From CBDFKK01 sp965248815 (GTDB lineage: Bacteria > Pseudomonadota > Alphaproteobacteria > SMXP01), in contig CBDFKK010000008.1 in NCBI GenBank assembly GCA_965248815.1, positions 62,001-126,000 on the forward strand: a stretch of 64,000 nucleotides of DNA, written 5' to 3'. Made by a program: the position numbers and the translations under genes. Shown piece after piece: positions 46,719 to 54,324 of the stretch; position 1 is the first letter of the stretch, and the number at the start of each line of letters is the position of its first letter. Under the pieces are notes generated by a model that was not told the origin of the DNA, searched no databases, and saw only the letters and a list, made by a program, of their open reading frames with translations.

Positions 46719-47064
46719 AGTTCCTCTTCCTCTTGATAACCCCATCAAATGGGTCAGTTTACCCGGCGCCAAACTAACGCGTGTGCCCGGATAATTCCAG
46801 CCGCCGCCCCTGTGGCGAGACGGCGCAGAATGCTCAGAAAATGAATGAAGTAATGGTGCACGGCGACAGGCTCGAATTGCCGACCCGCTCGGTGTAAACG
46901 ACAAACCCCAATAGCCAAACCGCAGAATACCGCTGTTTATGGCATCCCGACCGGTTGCCAAAACCGTGAACGCATGCCGAACAAATCGGGTTTTTCACCC
47001 CGCAAACACCCCGCGGAGTCGTTCCCCCTTTCGAGCCCCCCGCTCCCCTCAAAGGGGGTGACAA
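46719..47064. other. Gene-free stretch holding a tRNA remnant
   Basis: 346 bp without a supportable gene. The only recognisable item is the tRNA-Val 3' fragment at 46854-46903. This is the probable border between chromosome and the integrated element. Confidence 0.6.
46854..46903 (-). pseudogene. 3' half of tRNA-Val (UAC), probable attachment-site remnant
   Basis: On the minus strand TCGTTTACACCGAG is the anticodon loop of tRNA-Val(UAC), followed by a variable region, a T loop TTCGAGC and an acceptor end GCCGTGC-ACCA. No D arm or matching 5' acceptor lies upstream, so only the 3' half is present. The CCA end points to the chromosome. This is what an integrase leaves after insertion into a tRNA gene, with the full copy at the far end of the element. 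Confidence 0.65.
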
Positions 47065-47493
47065 ATGACCGACCTTAGGAAGACGTTCCGAAGTCACCTG
47101 GCCAATTTCTTCTGCCTGGAAGAAGGCCGGGGCATGTCAGACGAAGACTACGCGCGGGTTCAGCGATTGCTGGAGTTCCTTGAGCGTCGAAATCTGGGTC
47201 ATCACCGAAAGTTTTTCGCGCTGCTCGACGTTGTGTTTCAGACGCAGTCGAAGTTTGCCACCAAGGACGGTTTGTTGGACGCCCTCAAGATCGCGCTCGG
47301 CCACCACATGACCTGGCGCGTCGAGGGTCGTGAAATCCTCCGCCCAAAGAGCATTAGTTTCGCGGCGATGGATCAAACGGCCTTTGAATCCTTTTACGAC
47401 GGAGCTGTGGCGCTGATCCTTGAGAGGTTGCTTCCCAATACGGATCGCGCCGACTGGCCTGCCCCCTTTAACCGGATCCAAGGCTTGAGTTAG
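47065..47493 (+). CDS. DUF1367-like phage protein
   Basis: 142 residues. HRKFFALLDVVFQTQ, ILRPKSISFAAMDQTAFESFYDGAV and ALILERLLP match the DUF1367 pattern known from phage genomes. AAAGGGGGTG precedes the ATG. Function of DUF1367 is unknown. As the first gene inside the tRNA-Val remnant it supports a phage-derived element. Confidence 0.72.
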   Translation: MTDLRKTFRSHLANFFCLEEGRGMSDEDYARVQRLLEFLERRNLGHHRKFFALLDVVFQTQSKFATKDGLLDALKIALGHHMTWRVEGREILRPKSISFAAMDQTAFESFYDGAVALILERLLPNTDRADWPAPFNRIQGLS

Positions 47494-47535
47494 AGAACCG
47501 GCCTTTTGGAGCTGCCCCGATAGTTGATCCAAGGG

Positions 47536-47664
47536 CTAAGCGATTTTTCTGACTTGATCAGTGTGCGATGCAAACTCCTTTGGCGTCAAGCAGCCGTGTG
47601 TGGTCTGACCTCGTTGTAGTCCCGTCTCCATTCCTCGATTCGTTGTCTTGCGTCAGCCATGGAC
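47536..47664 (-). pseudogene. IS3-family transposase C-terminal remnant
   Basis: The minus strand reads MADARQRIEEWRRDYNEVRPH and, after a frameshift, CLTPKEFASH, the typical OrfB tail of an IS407-like element. It is cut by IS-B at 47665 and lacks the catalytic core. Confidence 0.75.
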
Positions 47665-47702
47665 TGGACTTGCCCCGCTTGAGTGGAGAGCACGGTTTTG
47701 GT

Positions 47703-48557
47703 TTAGGTCATCATTTCATATTGGATCGGGCTTTGATAGTTGCATGCTGAATGTCGTCTGACGGGGTTATAAAAACCGTCAATGTATTGAGCGATTTCTG
47801 TTTCAGCCTGGGCGCGCGTTTGGAAGACCGTTCGCCAGACAAGTTCTGATTTGATGGTTTTGAAGAAAGTTTCCACGACGGCATTGTCGTAACAGTTCCC
47901 TTTGCCGGACATGGACACAACGGCGCCGATTTTCTTCAGGGCAGCGCGATACTCAATAGAGCAATATTGCGAGCCGCGATCAGAGTGATGGATCAGTCCC
48001 GGCGGCGGGCGCCGCAAAGCCACAGCCCGGCGCAGGGCTTCAAGCGCCAAGTCCCGCTTCAACCGATCGCTGACAGCCCAGCCGACAATCCACCGGGAAA
48101 ATAAGTCCATCACGACAGCGAGATAGAGCCAGCCTTCGGTTGTCCATATATAACTGATATCAACAGCCCATTTTTGATTGGGTTTGTCGGCATTAAAGTC
48201 GCCGCCAAGATGGTTGGGCGCGATCGGCCAAGCGTGACAGCTATCAGTCGTGCGCCGGAAACGCCGCTTGCGCCTTGCCTGCAGGCCATTCTCGCGCATC
48301 AACCGGGCAACACGACGACGGCCAACTTCAAATCCCTCATCTTGTAAATCGCGTGTCATGCGCGGGCTGCCATAGGTCTCGTTCGACAAGGCGAACGCGT
48401 TTCGAATATGGGCGAGCAGGATCATGTCCTCGCGCTGACGGCGGCTCGCCGGGCGATCCTTCCACCCGTAATAACCGCTCTGGCTGACGCCAAGCAGACA
48501 GCAGGCGCGCTGAACAGAAACAAACGCCTTGCTCGCGTCGATCAGTTGAAACTTCAT
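47703..48557 (-). CDS. IS-B transposase OrfB
   Basis: 284 residues. DDE residues in WAVDISYIWT, HHSDRGSQY and DNAVVETFFKTIKSE; C-terminus FYNPVRRHSACNYQSP, as in the IS3 group. A partial copy is at 18681-19182. Confidence 0.92.
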   Translation of the reverse strand: MKFQLIDASKAFVSVQRACCLLGVSQSGYYGWKDRPASRRQREDMILLAHIRNAFALSNETYGSPRMTRDLQDEGFEVGRRRVARLMRENGLQARRKRRFRRTTDSCHAWPIAPNHLGGDFNADKPNQKWAVDISYIWTTEGWLYLAVVMDLFSRWIVGWAVSDRLKRDLALEALRRAVALRRPPPGLIHHSDRGSQYCSIEYRAALKKIGAVVSMSGKGNCYDNAVVETFFKTIKSELVWRTVFQTRAQAETEIAQYIDGFYNPVRRHSACNYQSPIQYEMMT

Positions 48558-48841
48558 CGACTTGGCTCCTTGGTGAACAAGGCGGTCGCTTTTTTTAACA
48601 AGTCCCTTTCCTGCCGAAGGATCTCATTCTCACGCCGAAGGCGGGTGTTTTCTTTCTCAAGATCATCGTGCGGGCCGGCGGCCAAATCCTCATCACGAAA
48701 GCGCCGCCGCCACGCCGACAGCGTCGATTTGCCGACGCCAAGATCTTTCGCAATCTCATCAATCGTTCGACCGCTCTCATAGCTCAATCGAACGGCCTCT
48801 CGCTTAAACTCGTCGCTAAATTCTCGGTTCCTGCCTGTCAT
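48554..48841 (-). CDS. IS-B OrfA
   Basis: 95 residues from an ATG preceded by CGGAGG. Helix-turn-helix (EFKREAVRLSYESGRTI ... TLSAWRRRF) and a leucine-zipper end. The heptamer A AAA AAA in the KK codons near its end is in the proper phase for a -1 slip into orfB. Confidence 0.9.
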   Translation of the reverse strand: MTGRNREFSDEFKREAVRLSYESGRTIDEIAKDLGVGKSTLSAWRRRFRDEDLAAGPHDDLEKENTRLRRENEILRQERDLLKKATALFTKEPSR

Positions 48842-48894
48842 GTGCACCTCCGTTTAGCTTAGAAAGTGCTCTCCACTCTTCTGAGGCAAGTCCA

Positions 48895-49472
48895 CGCTCG
48901 AACGAGCGCAGATCCAGCGCGCTGTGCTCGATGGCGCGTTTGAGCTTGGCGATCTCGGCGTCCGACTCGCGGATCGCCTCCTCCTCGAACTTGTCGATCA
49001 GCGCCAGCTGAAAGCTCGGCGTGGTGGCGATCTCCTCGATCTCGTTCTGGCTGTAGAAATCGGCCTTGAACACCAGGTCGCGGTCGAGCGAGACCGCGAC
49101 CGGCTCGCCATCGCCATCCAGCACCTGGGCCGCATCGCCCCACGGCCGCTCGGCCCGATAGCGGGTGCCGTGCTTGGTCTCGACGGCGAGCCCGATGGTG
49201 CCGAGGCCGAGATTGCCCCGGATCAGCCCCTCGATAGCCCCGGCCCGCGCCTTGCCCTCGGTGCCGTCCGGCGTCGGACCGAGCACGTAGCGCATGAACT
49301 CGAGCACCGTGGTCTTGCCGGTGCCGCGCCCGCCGATGATGCAGTTCAGCCCGTCGGCGAAGTCGAGCCGGGCGCCCTCGAGAAAGCCGGCCGAGACCGC
49401 GAGCGAGCGGATCTTGTGATGCGCCCGGCCGGCGGCGGACGTCGTTTCCTTGGCGATTGCCGTGTTCGGCAT
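48895..49472 (-). pseudogene. AAA/SMC-type ATPase, N-terminal part, truncated by IS-B
   Basis: About 192 residues from ATG 49472. Walker A IIGGRGTGKTTVLEF lies near residue 45, with a preceding strand RLDFADGLNC, as in RecF/SMC-like or defence ATPases. DLVFKADFYSQNEIEEIA is typical of TrlF/OLD-like family members. The coiled-coil and Walker B half is missing. The region looks more GC-rich than its neighbours. Confidence 0.8.
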
Positions 49473-49601
49473 GGCGTCGTTCTCCCTTGCCGCGATCGCC
49501 CCTCCATGGTCTCGGGCGTGCCGCCAGGCACCGAGTCGACGATCGAAGCGGAGCACTATAGGGTGGATCGAGAATGAGAACAATACAAGAACATCGGCAA
49601 G

Positions 49602-49901
49602 ATGAAGTTCCCTGAATCCGATAGCAAATGGCCGCTGACGCAGCTCAGGGCCGGATGCGGCGCGGTACGGCTGTGCGATCTGGACGCGCGGGCGACGCTG
49701 ACGGTGGTCTGCGAGCCCTGCGGGCGTCTCGGCCGCTATCGCGTCGAGAGACTGATCAAGATCTACGGGTCACGGGCTGGTCTGCCCGACATTCGCCACG
49801 CTCTTGCAGCCGAGGCAGAGTGTCGCCGCTCGGTCAGCCCGCCGCGGCCCTGCGCGGCGCTGTTTAGGAGGGTGCGCTCGTATCAGAAACCGGGAGCGTA
49901 G
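49602..49901 (+). CDS. Small Cys-containing protein
   Basis: 99 residues. LTVVCEPCGRLGRYRVERLIKIYG and a later AECRR give a Cys-x-x-Cys plus Cys pattern seen in small zinc-ribbon proteins of alphaproteobacterial phages and mobile elements. It is divergent from the truncated ATPase. Function unknown. Confidence 0.6.
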   Translation: MKFPESDSKWPLTQLRAGCGAVRLCDLDARATLTVVCEPCGRLGRYRVERLIKIYGSRAGLPDIRHALAAEAECRRSVSPPRPCAALFRRVRSYQKPGA

Positions 49902-50064
49902 GAATCGACGCAGTGCGCCACTTCAGGCTTGTTGTGCAGAATGTCGCAGCCATAGCCGTAGGGATCGTCCCAATATTCTTTGACAATGTACGCAACGAAC
50001 GCCTCGGAGCGCGCTTCTTCCCCACCCGGAAGACTGTTGACCGTATTCGTTCCGGTACTGACCA

Positions 50065-50093
50065 TTGACAAGCCGCAAATCCACAATTAGTGT
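50065..50093 (+). promoter_or_regulatory. Candidate sigma-70 promoter without a coding gene
   Basis: TTGACA at 50065-50070, 17-bp spacer, TAGTGT at 50088-50093. No rightward gene follows; a terminator lies about 80 bp downstream. This suggests a short transcript. Confidence 0.4.
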
Positions 50094-50099
50094 GCTTTA

Positions 50100-50181
50100 C
50101 GACGTTGCTTGTGGATTACCCCCTCTAAGCGTTACAGTGAATCAAGAGCCCGGTCCGCCCCCGCCAGCCGGGCTCTTTCTA
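50100..50181 (+). ncRNA. Candidate small RNA ending at the 50145 terminator
   Basis: The interval between the promoter above and the terminator would yield an RNA of about 80 nt with no ORF. It ends directly at the parS-like site. No homology is claimed. Confidence 0.3.
50145..50180 (+). terminator. Rho-independent terminator
   Basis: AGAGCCCGG pairs CCGGGCTCT over a 14-nt C-rich loop, followed by TTCT. A 9-bp perfect stem. The nearest rightward gene ends about 240 bp upstream. Confidence 0.7.
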
Positions 50182-50195
50182 TTTCACGTGAAACG
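50180..50195. promoter_or_regulatory. parS-like palindrome (ParB-binding site)
   Basis: TATTTCACGTGAAACG matches the conserved bacterial parS sequence TGTTTCACGTGAAACA at 14 of 16 positions, including the perfect 12-bp palindrome TTTCACGTGAAA. No ParB gene is present in the window, so host ParB would be the expected ligand. It abuts a DnaA box. Confidence 0.6.
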
Positions 50196-50204
50196 TTATC
50201 CACA
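50196..50204 (+). promoter_or_regulatory. DnaA box
   Basis: Perfect TTATCCACA directly adjoining the parS-like palindrome. First of eleven perfect boxes in the element. Confidence 0.65.
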
Positions 50205-50208
50205 ATCC

Positions 50209-50385
50209 TCATAAACCGCTGCCATTCAACACGCCGGCTACGCCGTTCCGCGCGGATGCCTTCTGCCAGTCGGGCGCGTCATCCCACAGAGGCTGGGAAT
50301 CGTCTCCGATCGCATGGCAATAGGCCCGATTTGCGATGTGTGCTGCGGCTGCGAGCAATTCAATTTTCGGACTTGTGTCGTTCAT
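50209..50385 (-). CDS. Small phage protein (58 aa), N-terminal part of an RyR-domain-type family
   Basis: ANRAYCHAIGDDSQPLWDDAPDWQKASARNGVAG matches the N-terminal half of a family of phage proteins often annotated with an RyR domain; the C-terminal half is absent. The ATG overlaps the stop of the upstream 22-codon ORF by ATGA. Last gene of the leftward operon. Confidence 0.68.
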   Translation of the reverse strand: MNDTSPKIELLAAAAHIANRAYCHAIGDDSQPLWDDAPDWQKASARNGVAGVLNGSGL

Positions 50386-50450
50386 CGCTTCACCCTTTCA
50401 AACAACTGCACGGCCTCAACCGTCATTTCCTTATGTGTGTACGTCTGCAT
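50382..50450 (-). CDS. Micro-ORF (22 aa)
   Basis: MQTYTHKEMTVEAVQLFERVKR. CGGAGGT lies upstream, inside the end of the preceding gene, and the stop overlaps the next start by ATGA. Coupling on both sides supports translation. It may be a coupling peptide or a real small protein. Confidence 0.45.
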   Translation of the reverse strand: MQTYTHKEMTVEAVQLFERVKR

Positions 50451-50772
50451 CTTTTTCTACCTCCGTAAATTCAACAAAATTGTCGCCTAACTCCCAACGC
50501 ATTTTCCATTCCCGACCGCAACTACGGCACCCTATGTGCCCAATCAAATAATTTGGGTTATGCCCAACCTCCCGGCCACGACGGTCAAACTCGTATGACC
50601 AATCCATATCGGTGCTCAATAGCTTGTCCAGAAACACAAATCGCGCTTTGTCCGCACACCCACACGACGGCCATGCCTTGAGCTGCGCAATCTTCTGCGG
50701 CTGCACCGGCACTTCCCATACCGGATCTTCCTTCCTCTTCTCCCTCAGTTCCGTGACCTTGACGTCAGCCAT
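50431..50772 (-). CDS. Small zinc-binding-type protein (113 aa)
   Basis: SCGCADKARFVFLD and HIGCRSCGREWKMRWE give two Cys pairs, likely one zinc site, in a chain with acidic C-terminus. The start ATG overlaps the previous stop as TGATG. Unknown function; part of the leftward operon. Confidence 0.68.
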   Translation of the reverse strand: MADVKVTELREKRKEDPVWEVPVQPQKIAQLKAWPSCGCADKARFVFLDKLLSTDMDWSYEFDRRGREVGHNPNYLIGHIGCRSCGREWKMRWELGDNFVEFTEVEKDADVHT

Positions 50773-51077
50773 CACAGGTCCACCTCGTCAGCGCCCATAA
50801 CAGGCACGGACTGTCCCGCGATCGCGTCCGCCAAGCGCATGATCTTCCCAACCGCGATGAATAAATCTCGCTCGTCAACGTGGCTTGCATAGCGATTGCT
50901 ACCGTCGTCCAACGCCAGCAAAATCCCCTTGCGGCCTATGTCAGAAATCGCCGCCCGAATCCCATGGCGCCCGAGCTCGTGCATCAAAATCCGCCCGACG
51001 TGCTCCAAACACCGCAGCCGTGGATCCAACTCCTTCGGCTCGTGGTCGCCCGTTAATAAGTCAAGCTCAGCGCTCAT
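50772..51077 (-). CDS. Hypothetical phage operon protein (101 aa)
   Basis: Begins with ATGAGCGCT overlapping the upstream micro-gene stop (ATGA). Mostly helical with EHVGRILMHELGRHGIRAAISD. No recognisable motif. Confidence 0.65.
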   Translation of the reverse strand: MSAELDLLTGDHEPKELDPRLRCLEHVGRILMHELGRHGIRAAISDIGRKGILLALDDGSNRYASHVDERDLFIAVGKIMRLADAIAGQSVPVMGADEVDL

Positions 51078-51190
51078 CGCCAACCTCTTGCACCGATAGC
51101 CAATCGGCCGGCATCCGGCGCACCGCCAAATCCCGCAACCGCTACAATCGGAAGCGCACTCACGCCCAGCAATAATTCACGACGGTTCAT
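51074..51190 (-). CDS. Micro-gene (38 aa) with twin-Arg-like leader
   Basis: MNRRELLLGVSALPIVAVAG followed by 18 residues. ATGA overlaps at both ends with its neighbours make translation likely. The start resembles a Tat signal or a short transmembrane anchor. Function unknown. Confidence 0.5.
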   Translation of the reverse strand: MNRRELLLGVSALPIVAVAGFGGAPDAGRLAIGARGWR

Positions 51191-51462
51191 CCCTCGCCCC
51201 GCATCTCGTCCGTCTCCCCAGACATCTGAGCCACCGCACCAACAATCTCATTCGGAGACAAAGGCTTGCCCGATTCAGCTTTCGACTCATCCGCCGGCAT
51301 CAACTCCAGCAATGCACGCACCAAGGCCGCCAAGACATCCGGCGCAAGCCTTATGTATTTAGGACAACCCCGCTGATCCACCGACATCATCGCCTCAAGC
51401 TCAACCAATATCCGCTCCAGCTTCTCCCGGTCCGTACCCGCTGTCCCAATATCCAGCTCCAT
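51187..51462 (-). CDS. Hypothetical phage operon protein (91 aa)
   Basis: ATG 51462 is preferred because GGAGGG lies just before it and because it overlaps the upstream stop as TGATG. Helical (DREKLERILVELEAMM, VLAALVRALLELM). No motif. Confidence 0.62.
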   Translation of the reverse strand: MELDIGTAGTDREKLERILVELEAMMSVDQRGCPKYIRLAPDVLAALVRALLELMPADESKAESGKPLSPNEIVGAVAQMSGETDEMRGEG

Positions 51463-51641
51463 CAATCCCTCCATCCCGTTGACCCGGCTAACAGCTCTAG
51501 GCGGCGGAAACACTCCCCGGCCACGGGATAACAACCGGCCAATCCTGAAAGCAACTCAGAAAGCAAAGCAGCTATCGACGACACAAGCGCAATCGCACTA
51601 CAACCAAGCGCTAACAAAATTTTAAAATCCGTCCGGTACAT
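51462..51641 (-). CDS. Small membrane protein (59 aa)
   Basis: Starts at an ATG preceded by TTGGAGGTT. One transmembrane helix (ILLALGCSAIALVSSIAALL) and a Cys-containing tail. First gene of the coupled leftward operon running to 50209. May be a holin-like or anchor protein; not certain. Confidence 0.6.
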   Translation of the reverse strand: MYRTDFKILLALGCSAIALVSSIAALLSELLSGLAGCYPVAGECFRRLELLAGSTGWRD

Positions 51642-51834
51642 TCCAACCTCCAAAATCAATTTTCAAATTCAAAACTCAAACCCTTACTCAAAACCAACTT
51701 TTGAAACTCAAATCTCTCTCCCCCTTACGTCGGGTAAACTGAGCGGCGACATCGGGTCCCTGAGTTCCGACCCCCCCCTACCCCTAATGGAACGTAAGTT
51801 TCTACGTAATAACCATCGCTCGTTATTGGCTGGT

Positions 51835-52524
51835 TCATGCGGGTTTGTGGCCGCGCAGGTTCTCAAACGTCCTGTTTGGCTTCCTGATCGGCACTGTCTT
51901 GGCTCTTTCTTCCTCAGCTATGGCCACCACCGTTGCGCCAACGCTATTCGAACTCGAACCATCGAGTAAAGCTTGCTTCTGGTGTTCGTCTGATGCGTCA
52001 TCATTCAATGCATCTGGGTTGTCATGCGTGGCGTGTGCTGCTTGCTCGGCAATGGGAGTATTTGGGATGACGTCGATGACTTTTGCTTGGTTGCCTGAGC
52101 GCTTGTCTTCGAGGCGTTCGGCTTCTTTTCGTTGTTCTGCGGCTTTTTGTATTTCGGCGAGTTTGGAGAGGCCTTCTGCCATCCTTTCGGCGCTTGGGTC
52201 GTTATGGGTGATGACGGCGCCGAAGTGCGGTGCGTATTTGAGGACTTTGTCTACGGCTTGGAGGCGGATATTGGCTGGCAGGTCTTCGCGTTCCATAAGT
52301 CCTACCAAGGCGTGGACGGCTTTTGGCGTGACGGTTGAGAGAAATCGTTGAGTTTCTTCTACGATTGCAGCGGCGACGTGAGGCTTTGTTCTTTCGACCC
52401 ATCCTACTGAACCGGCAGTCTTGCGGTTGCAATTGAATGCGGCTCTAGCTGCGGCGGAAGCGTTGGCGCCTGACCGGACGTAGGCATGAACGAAGTTGCG
52501 TTGTTTTTCTGTGAGGTTTTGCAT
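51835..52524 (-). CDS. Phage terminase small subunit
   Basis: 229 residues. LTEKQRNFVHAYVRSGANASAAARAAF is the N-terminal helix-turn-helix of the terminase small subunit family (PF03592-like), followed by an oligomerisation region (ALVGLMEREDLPANIRLQAVDKVLKYAP). The C-terminal third is low-complexity and polar. No large subunit is in the window, so the packaging module is incomplete here. Confidence 0.78.
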   Translation of the reverse strand: MQNLTEKQRNFVHAYVRSGANASAAARAAFNCNRKTAGSVGWVERTKPHVAAAIVEETQRFLSTVTPKAVHALVGLMEREDLPANIRLQAVDKVLKYAPHFGAVITHNDPSAERMAEGLSKLAEIQKAAEQRKEAERLEDKRSGNQAKVIDVIPNTPIAEQAAHATHDNPDALNDDASDEHQKQALLDGSSSNSVGATVVAIAEEERAKTVPIRKPNRTFENLRGHKPA

Positions 52525-52758
52525 GGGTGCCGTGTTGATAAGCCAGTTTTGGTTCTCCGGGCGCGCGCGAGATTTAAACCCGGTAGGTCTTTCCCCTTCC
52601 CTGTAGGGATTATCTGACGCGTTAGTTTAATGACGGTTGAAATGGATACGTCAAGCACTTTCTTTTTTAAACTTCATAACGCTCCGTTTACTGATGATTA
52701 TGCACTTTGGTTACGTCGATCTATTAGGTCAGCAATGCTGCGCTTGTTTGTACATAAG

Positions 52759-53187
52759 TTATCCACTGATTTGTTTTTGGTTGAGCCACTGCGCAAGTGT
52801 TTTTGCTTCGTTGATAGTCATTCGCACTGGTCCTTTACCCTCAGAACGACTGCGAATGTGGATAAGTGCCCAGTACACGCGCGGTGTGTTCTTACGAGAG
52901 ATCATGCGCAGGTCGACGCTTGCGAGCGCTCTCAATATTTCCATGCCTTTTGTGGAAAACTCTCGTCGCTTTGCCTTCGACACGAGCACGCGGTATCGCT
53001 CGGCCTGCATGACCATATCGTGCACTTGCTCATTAAGGTCCTGATGCACCGATCTGCGCAAGTCTCTACATGCTTTCTTAAGCTCGCGTGACGCCGCATG
53101 CACCAGGTCTGCTCTATCGGCGACCTCGCGCCCTTGACGCCACGAGCGTTCGCGCTGGTTTGCTCTTGTCCAATTTAGTTTTCCCAT
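52759..53187 (-). CDS. Hypothetical protein (142 aa)
   Basis: ATG 53187 is preceded by CGGAGG. Basic, helical N-terminus (ANQRERSWRQGREVADRADLVHAASRELKKACRDL) and a C-terminal VRMTINEAKTLAQWL. Contains one DnaA box within the gene (52857-52865). Divergent from the integrase. No family recognised. Confidence 0.65.
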   Translation of the reverse strand: MGKLNWTRANQRERSWRQGREVADRADLVHAASRELKKACRDLRRSVHQDLNEQVHDMVMQAERYRVLVSKAKRREFSTKGMEILRALASVDLRMISRKNTPRVYWALIHIRSRSEGKGPVRMTINEAKTLAQWLNQKQISG

Positions 53188-53272
53188 GTCGGCCTCCGTG
53201 TGCGTCACCTTACCACGCGAGACGACGCAGTCGATTGGCTTTGCCATCTGTGTGCGGATAAAAACGATGGAG

Positions 53273-53281
53273 TTATCCACA
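53273..53281 (+). promoter_or_regulatory. DnaA box upstream of the integrase promoter
   Basis: Perfect TTATCCACA, ending six bases before the -35 of the integrase promoter. Confidence 0.65.
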
Positions 53282-53287
53282 ATGATC

Positions 53288-53316
53288 TTGACACGGACTA
53301 ACCCAATGTCTATAAC
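53288..53316 (+). promoter_or_regulatory. Integrase promoter
   Basis: Perfect -35 TTGACA, 17-bp spacer and -10 TATAAC (five of six). The leader holds an inverted repeat CACAGT/ACTGTG at 53318-53323 and 53335-53340. Expected start near 53323. Confidence 0.8.
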
Positions 53317-53359
53317 CACAGTGGATGGCTGAATACTGTGCCGTTGTTTCTTCTAACAT

Positions 53360-53368
53360 TGTGGATAA
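53360..53368 (-). promoter_or_regulatory. DnaA box overlapping the integrase translation start region
   Basis: Perfect box in the reverse orientation, three bases before the integrase ATG, where the ribosome site should be. Together with the box at 53273 it brackets the promoter. Confidence 0.65.
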
Positions 53369-53371
53369 GTC

Positions 53372-54214
53372 ATGAGGTTTTCGGAACTCACCACGCTTTG
53401 GCTCGAAGATCGGCAGAGCGCTCACGCGGCCGGCGACATCGCAGACGAGACCTTGCGCAGGTATCAGTACGCCACGCGCCACTTGTGCGGCTATTTCGGC
53501 GATGACCTGCTCATGATCATTCAGCGTCAGCGTGTGGATAAGTACAAAGAGAACGAGCTGGCTGCCGGTATCAAGCCAAGCTCGATCAATGCACGGCTCA
53601 CCATCCTGCGCATGATGCTCAAGTTCGCAGTCGAGCAAGGAAAACTCAATCAGATGCCGCAGTGGAAGCGCGCGCGCGAGATCAAACGCTTCGAGCCCAT
53701 CCCCGACTACGACGACGTGATTAAATTCTTGAATAAGTTGCCGATCGAGCACCTCATGCCGTTGAAGTTTTCACTTTACACCGGCCTGTCATGGGCCGAG
53801 GTGCGGCGCATGCAATGGGACGACATCGACGGCAGCCAAGTCCACATTGGAAGGCGCGAAGATTTCAGAGTGAAGACGCAGCAGCGCGTGCGAACCGTCA
53901 AGATTCCGAAAGTCATCACACAGATGATCAGGACGGCGCGTGTGTACGCCAAGGATTCGCCTTTTGTGTTTCCGAAGGCACATTTGACCACGCAAGCGAT
54001 CGCTCATTACAGGGGCGCTAAAGAGCCTTACGTGACACCGAAGACAATGCGCCGGTTGTTCGCGTCACGTGCGGCCGAGCTCGACATCGCGGAGTCAACG
54101 TTGCAGCAAATCTTGGGGCACGCTCCGGGGAGTCGTATGACCCGCGAGCACTACATTAGGGTGCAGCAGTCCGCGGCCGACGACGCCGTGGATTGCATCG
54201 CTGCCGCCTTCTAG
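53372..54214 (+). CDS. Tyrosine recombinase/integrase with altered catalytic residues
   Basis: 280 residues. The N-terminal SAM-like domain (residues 1-95) and C-terminal catalytic domain match phage integrases. H250 (ILGH) and the nucleophile Y261 (REHYIR) are present, as are R227 and a beta-hairpin Lys near 168. The first catalytic Arg is missing: the usual TGLR box reads YTGLS (S140), and the H of HxxR is Lys (KTMR at 224-227). So it may be defective or a divergent subtype. A DnaA box lies inside the gene (53533-53541). Confidence 0.85.
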   Translation: MRFSELTTLWLEDRQSAHAAGDIADETLRRYQYATRHLCGYFGDDLLMIIQRQRVDKYKENELAAGIKPSSINARLTILRMMLKFAVEQGKLNQMPQWKRAREIKRFEPIPDYDDVIKFLNKLPIEHLMPLKFSLYTGLSWAEVRRMQWDDIDGSQVHIGRREDFRVKTQQRVRTVKIPKVITQMIRTARVYAKDSPFVFPKAHLTTQAIAHYRGAKEPYVTPKTMRRLFASRAAELDIAESTLQQILGHAPGSRMTREHYIRVQQSAADDAVDCIAAAF

Positions 54215-54324
54215 ACGCTTCGAATCCTTGGGCCTCCCGTTCGTTGGCTCGATCAGGCGTCATGGGGTTCCCTGTTTCTGGCTCGCTCTGATCGGATGAT
54301 TTTCATCTCTTTTGGCTGTCTGAC

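Larger units (their letters stand above)
47665..48894 (-). mobile_element. IS-B, complete IS3-family element (1,230 bp)
   Basis: Inverted repeats TGGACTTGCC and GTGGAGAGCAC blocks at both ends (47665 and 48894). Two ORFs overlap by ATGA. No matching duplication in the flanks (ATGGAC left, CGCTCG right). A transposase remnant lies on one side and a truncated ATPase on the other. Confidence 0.9.

Noticed and set aside
49883..50086. Leftward 67-codon ORF with protein-like C-terminus (DDPYGYGCDILHN)
   Set aside because: No ribosome site at any candidate start, and it overlaps the candidate promoter region and the end of the 49602 gene. No family recognised.
52750..52760. TTATCCACT as a further DnaA box
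   Set aside because: One mismatch at the last base; not counted with the perfect sites.
52630..53091. Rightward ORF antisense to the 52759-53187 gene
   Set aside because: The opposite strand has a better start with CGGAGG and more regular protein composition.
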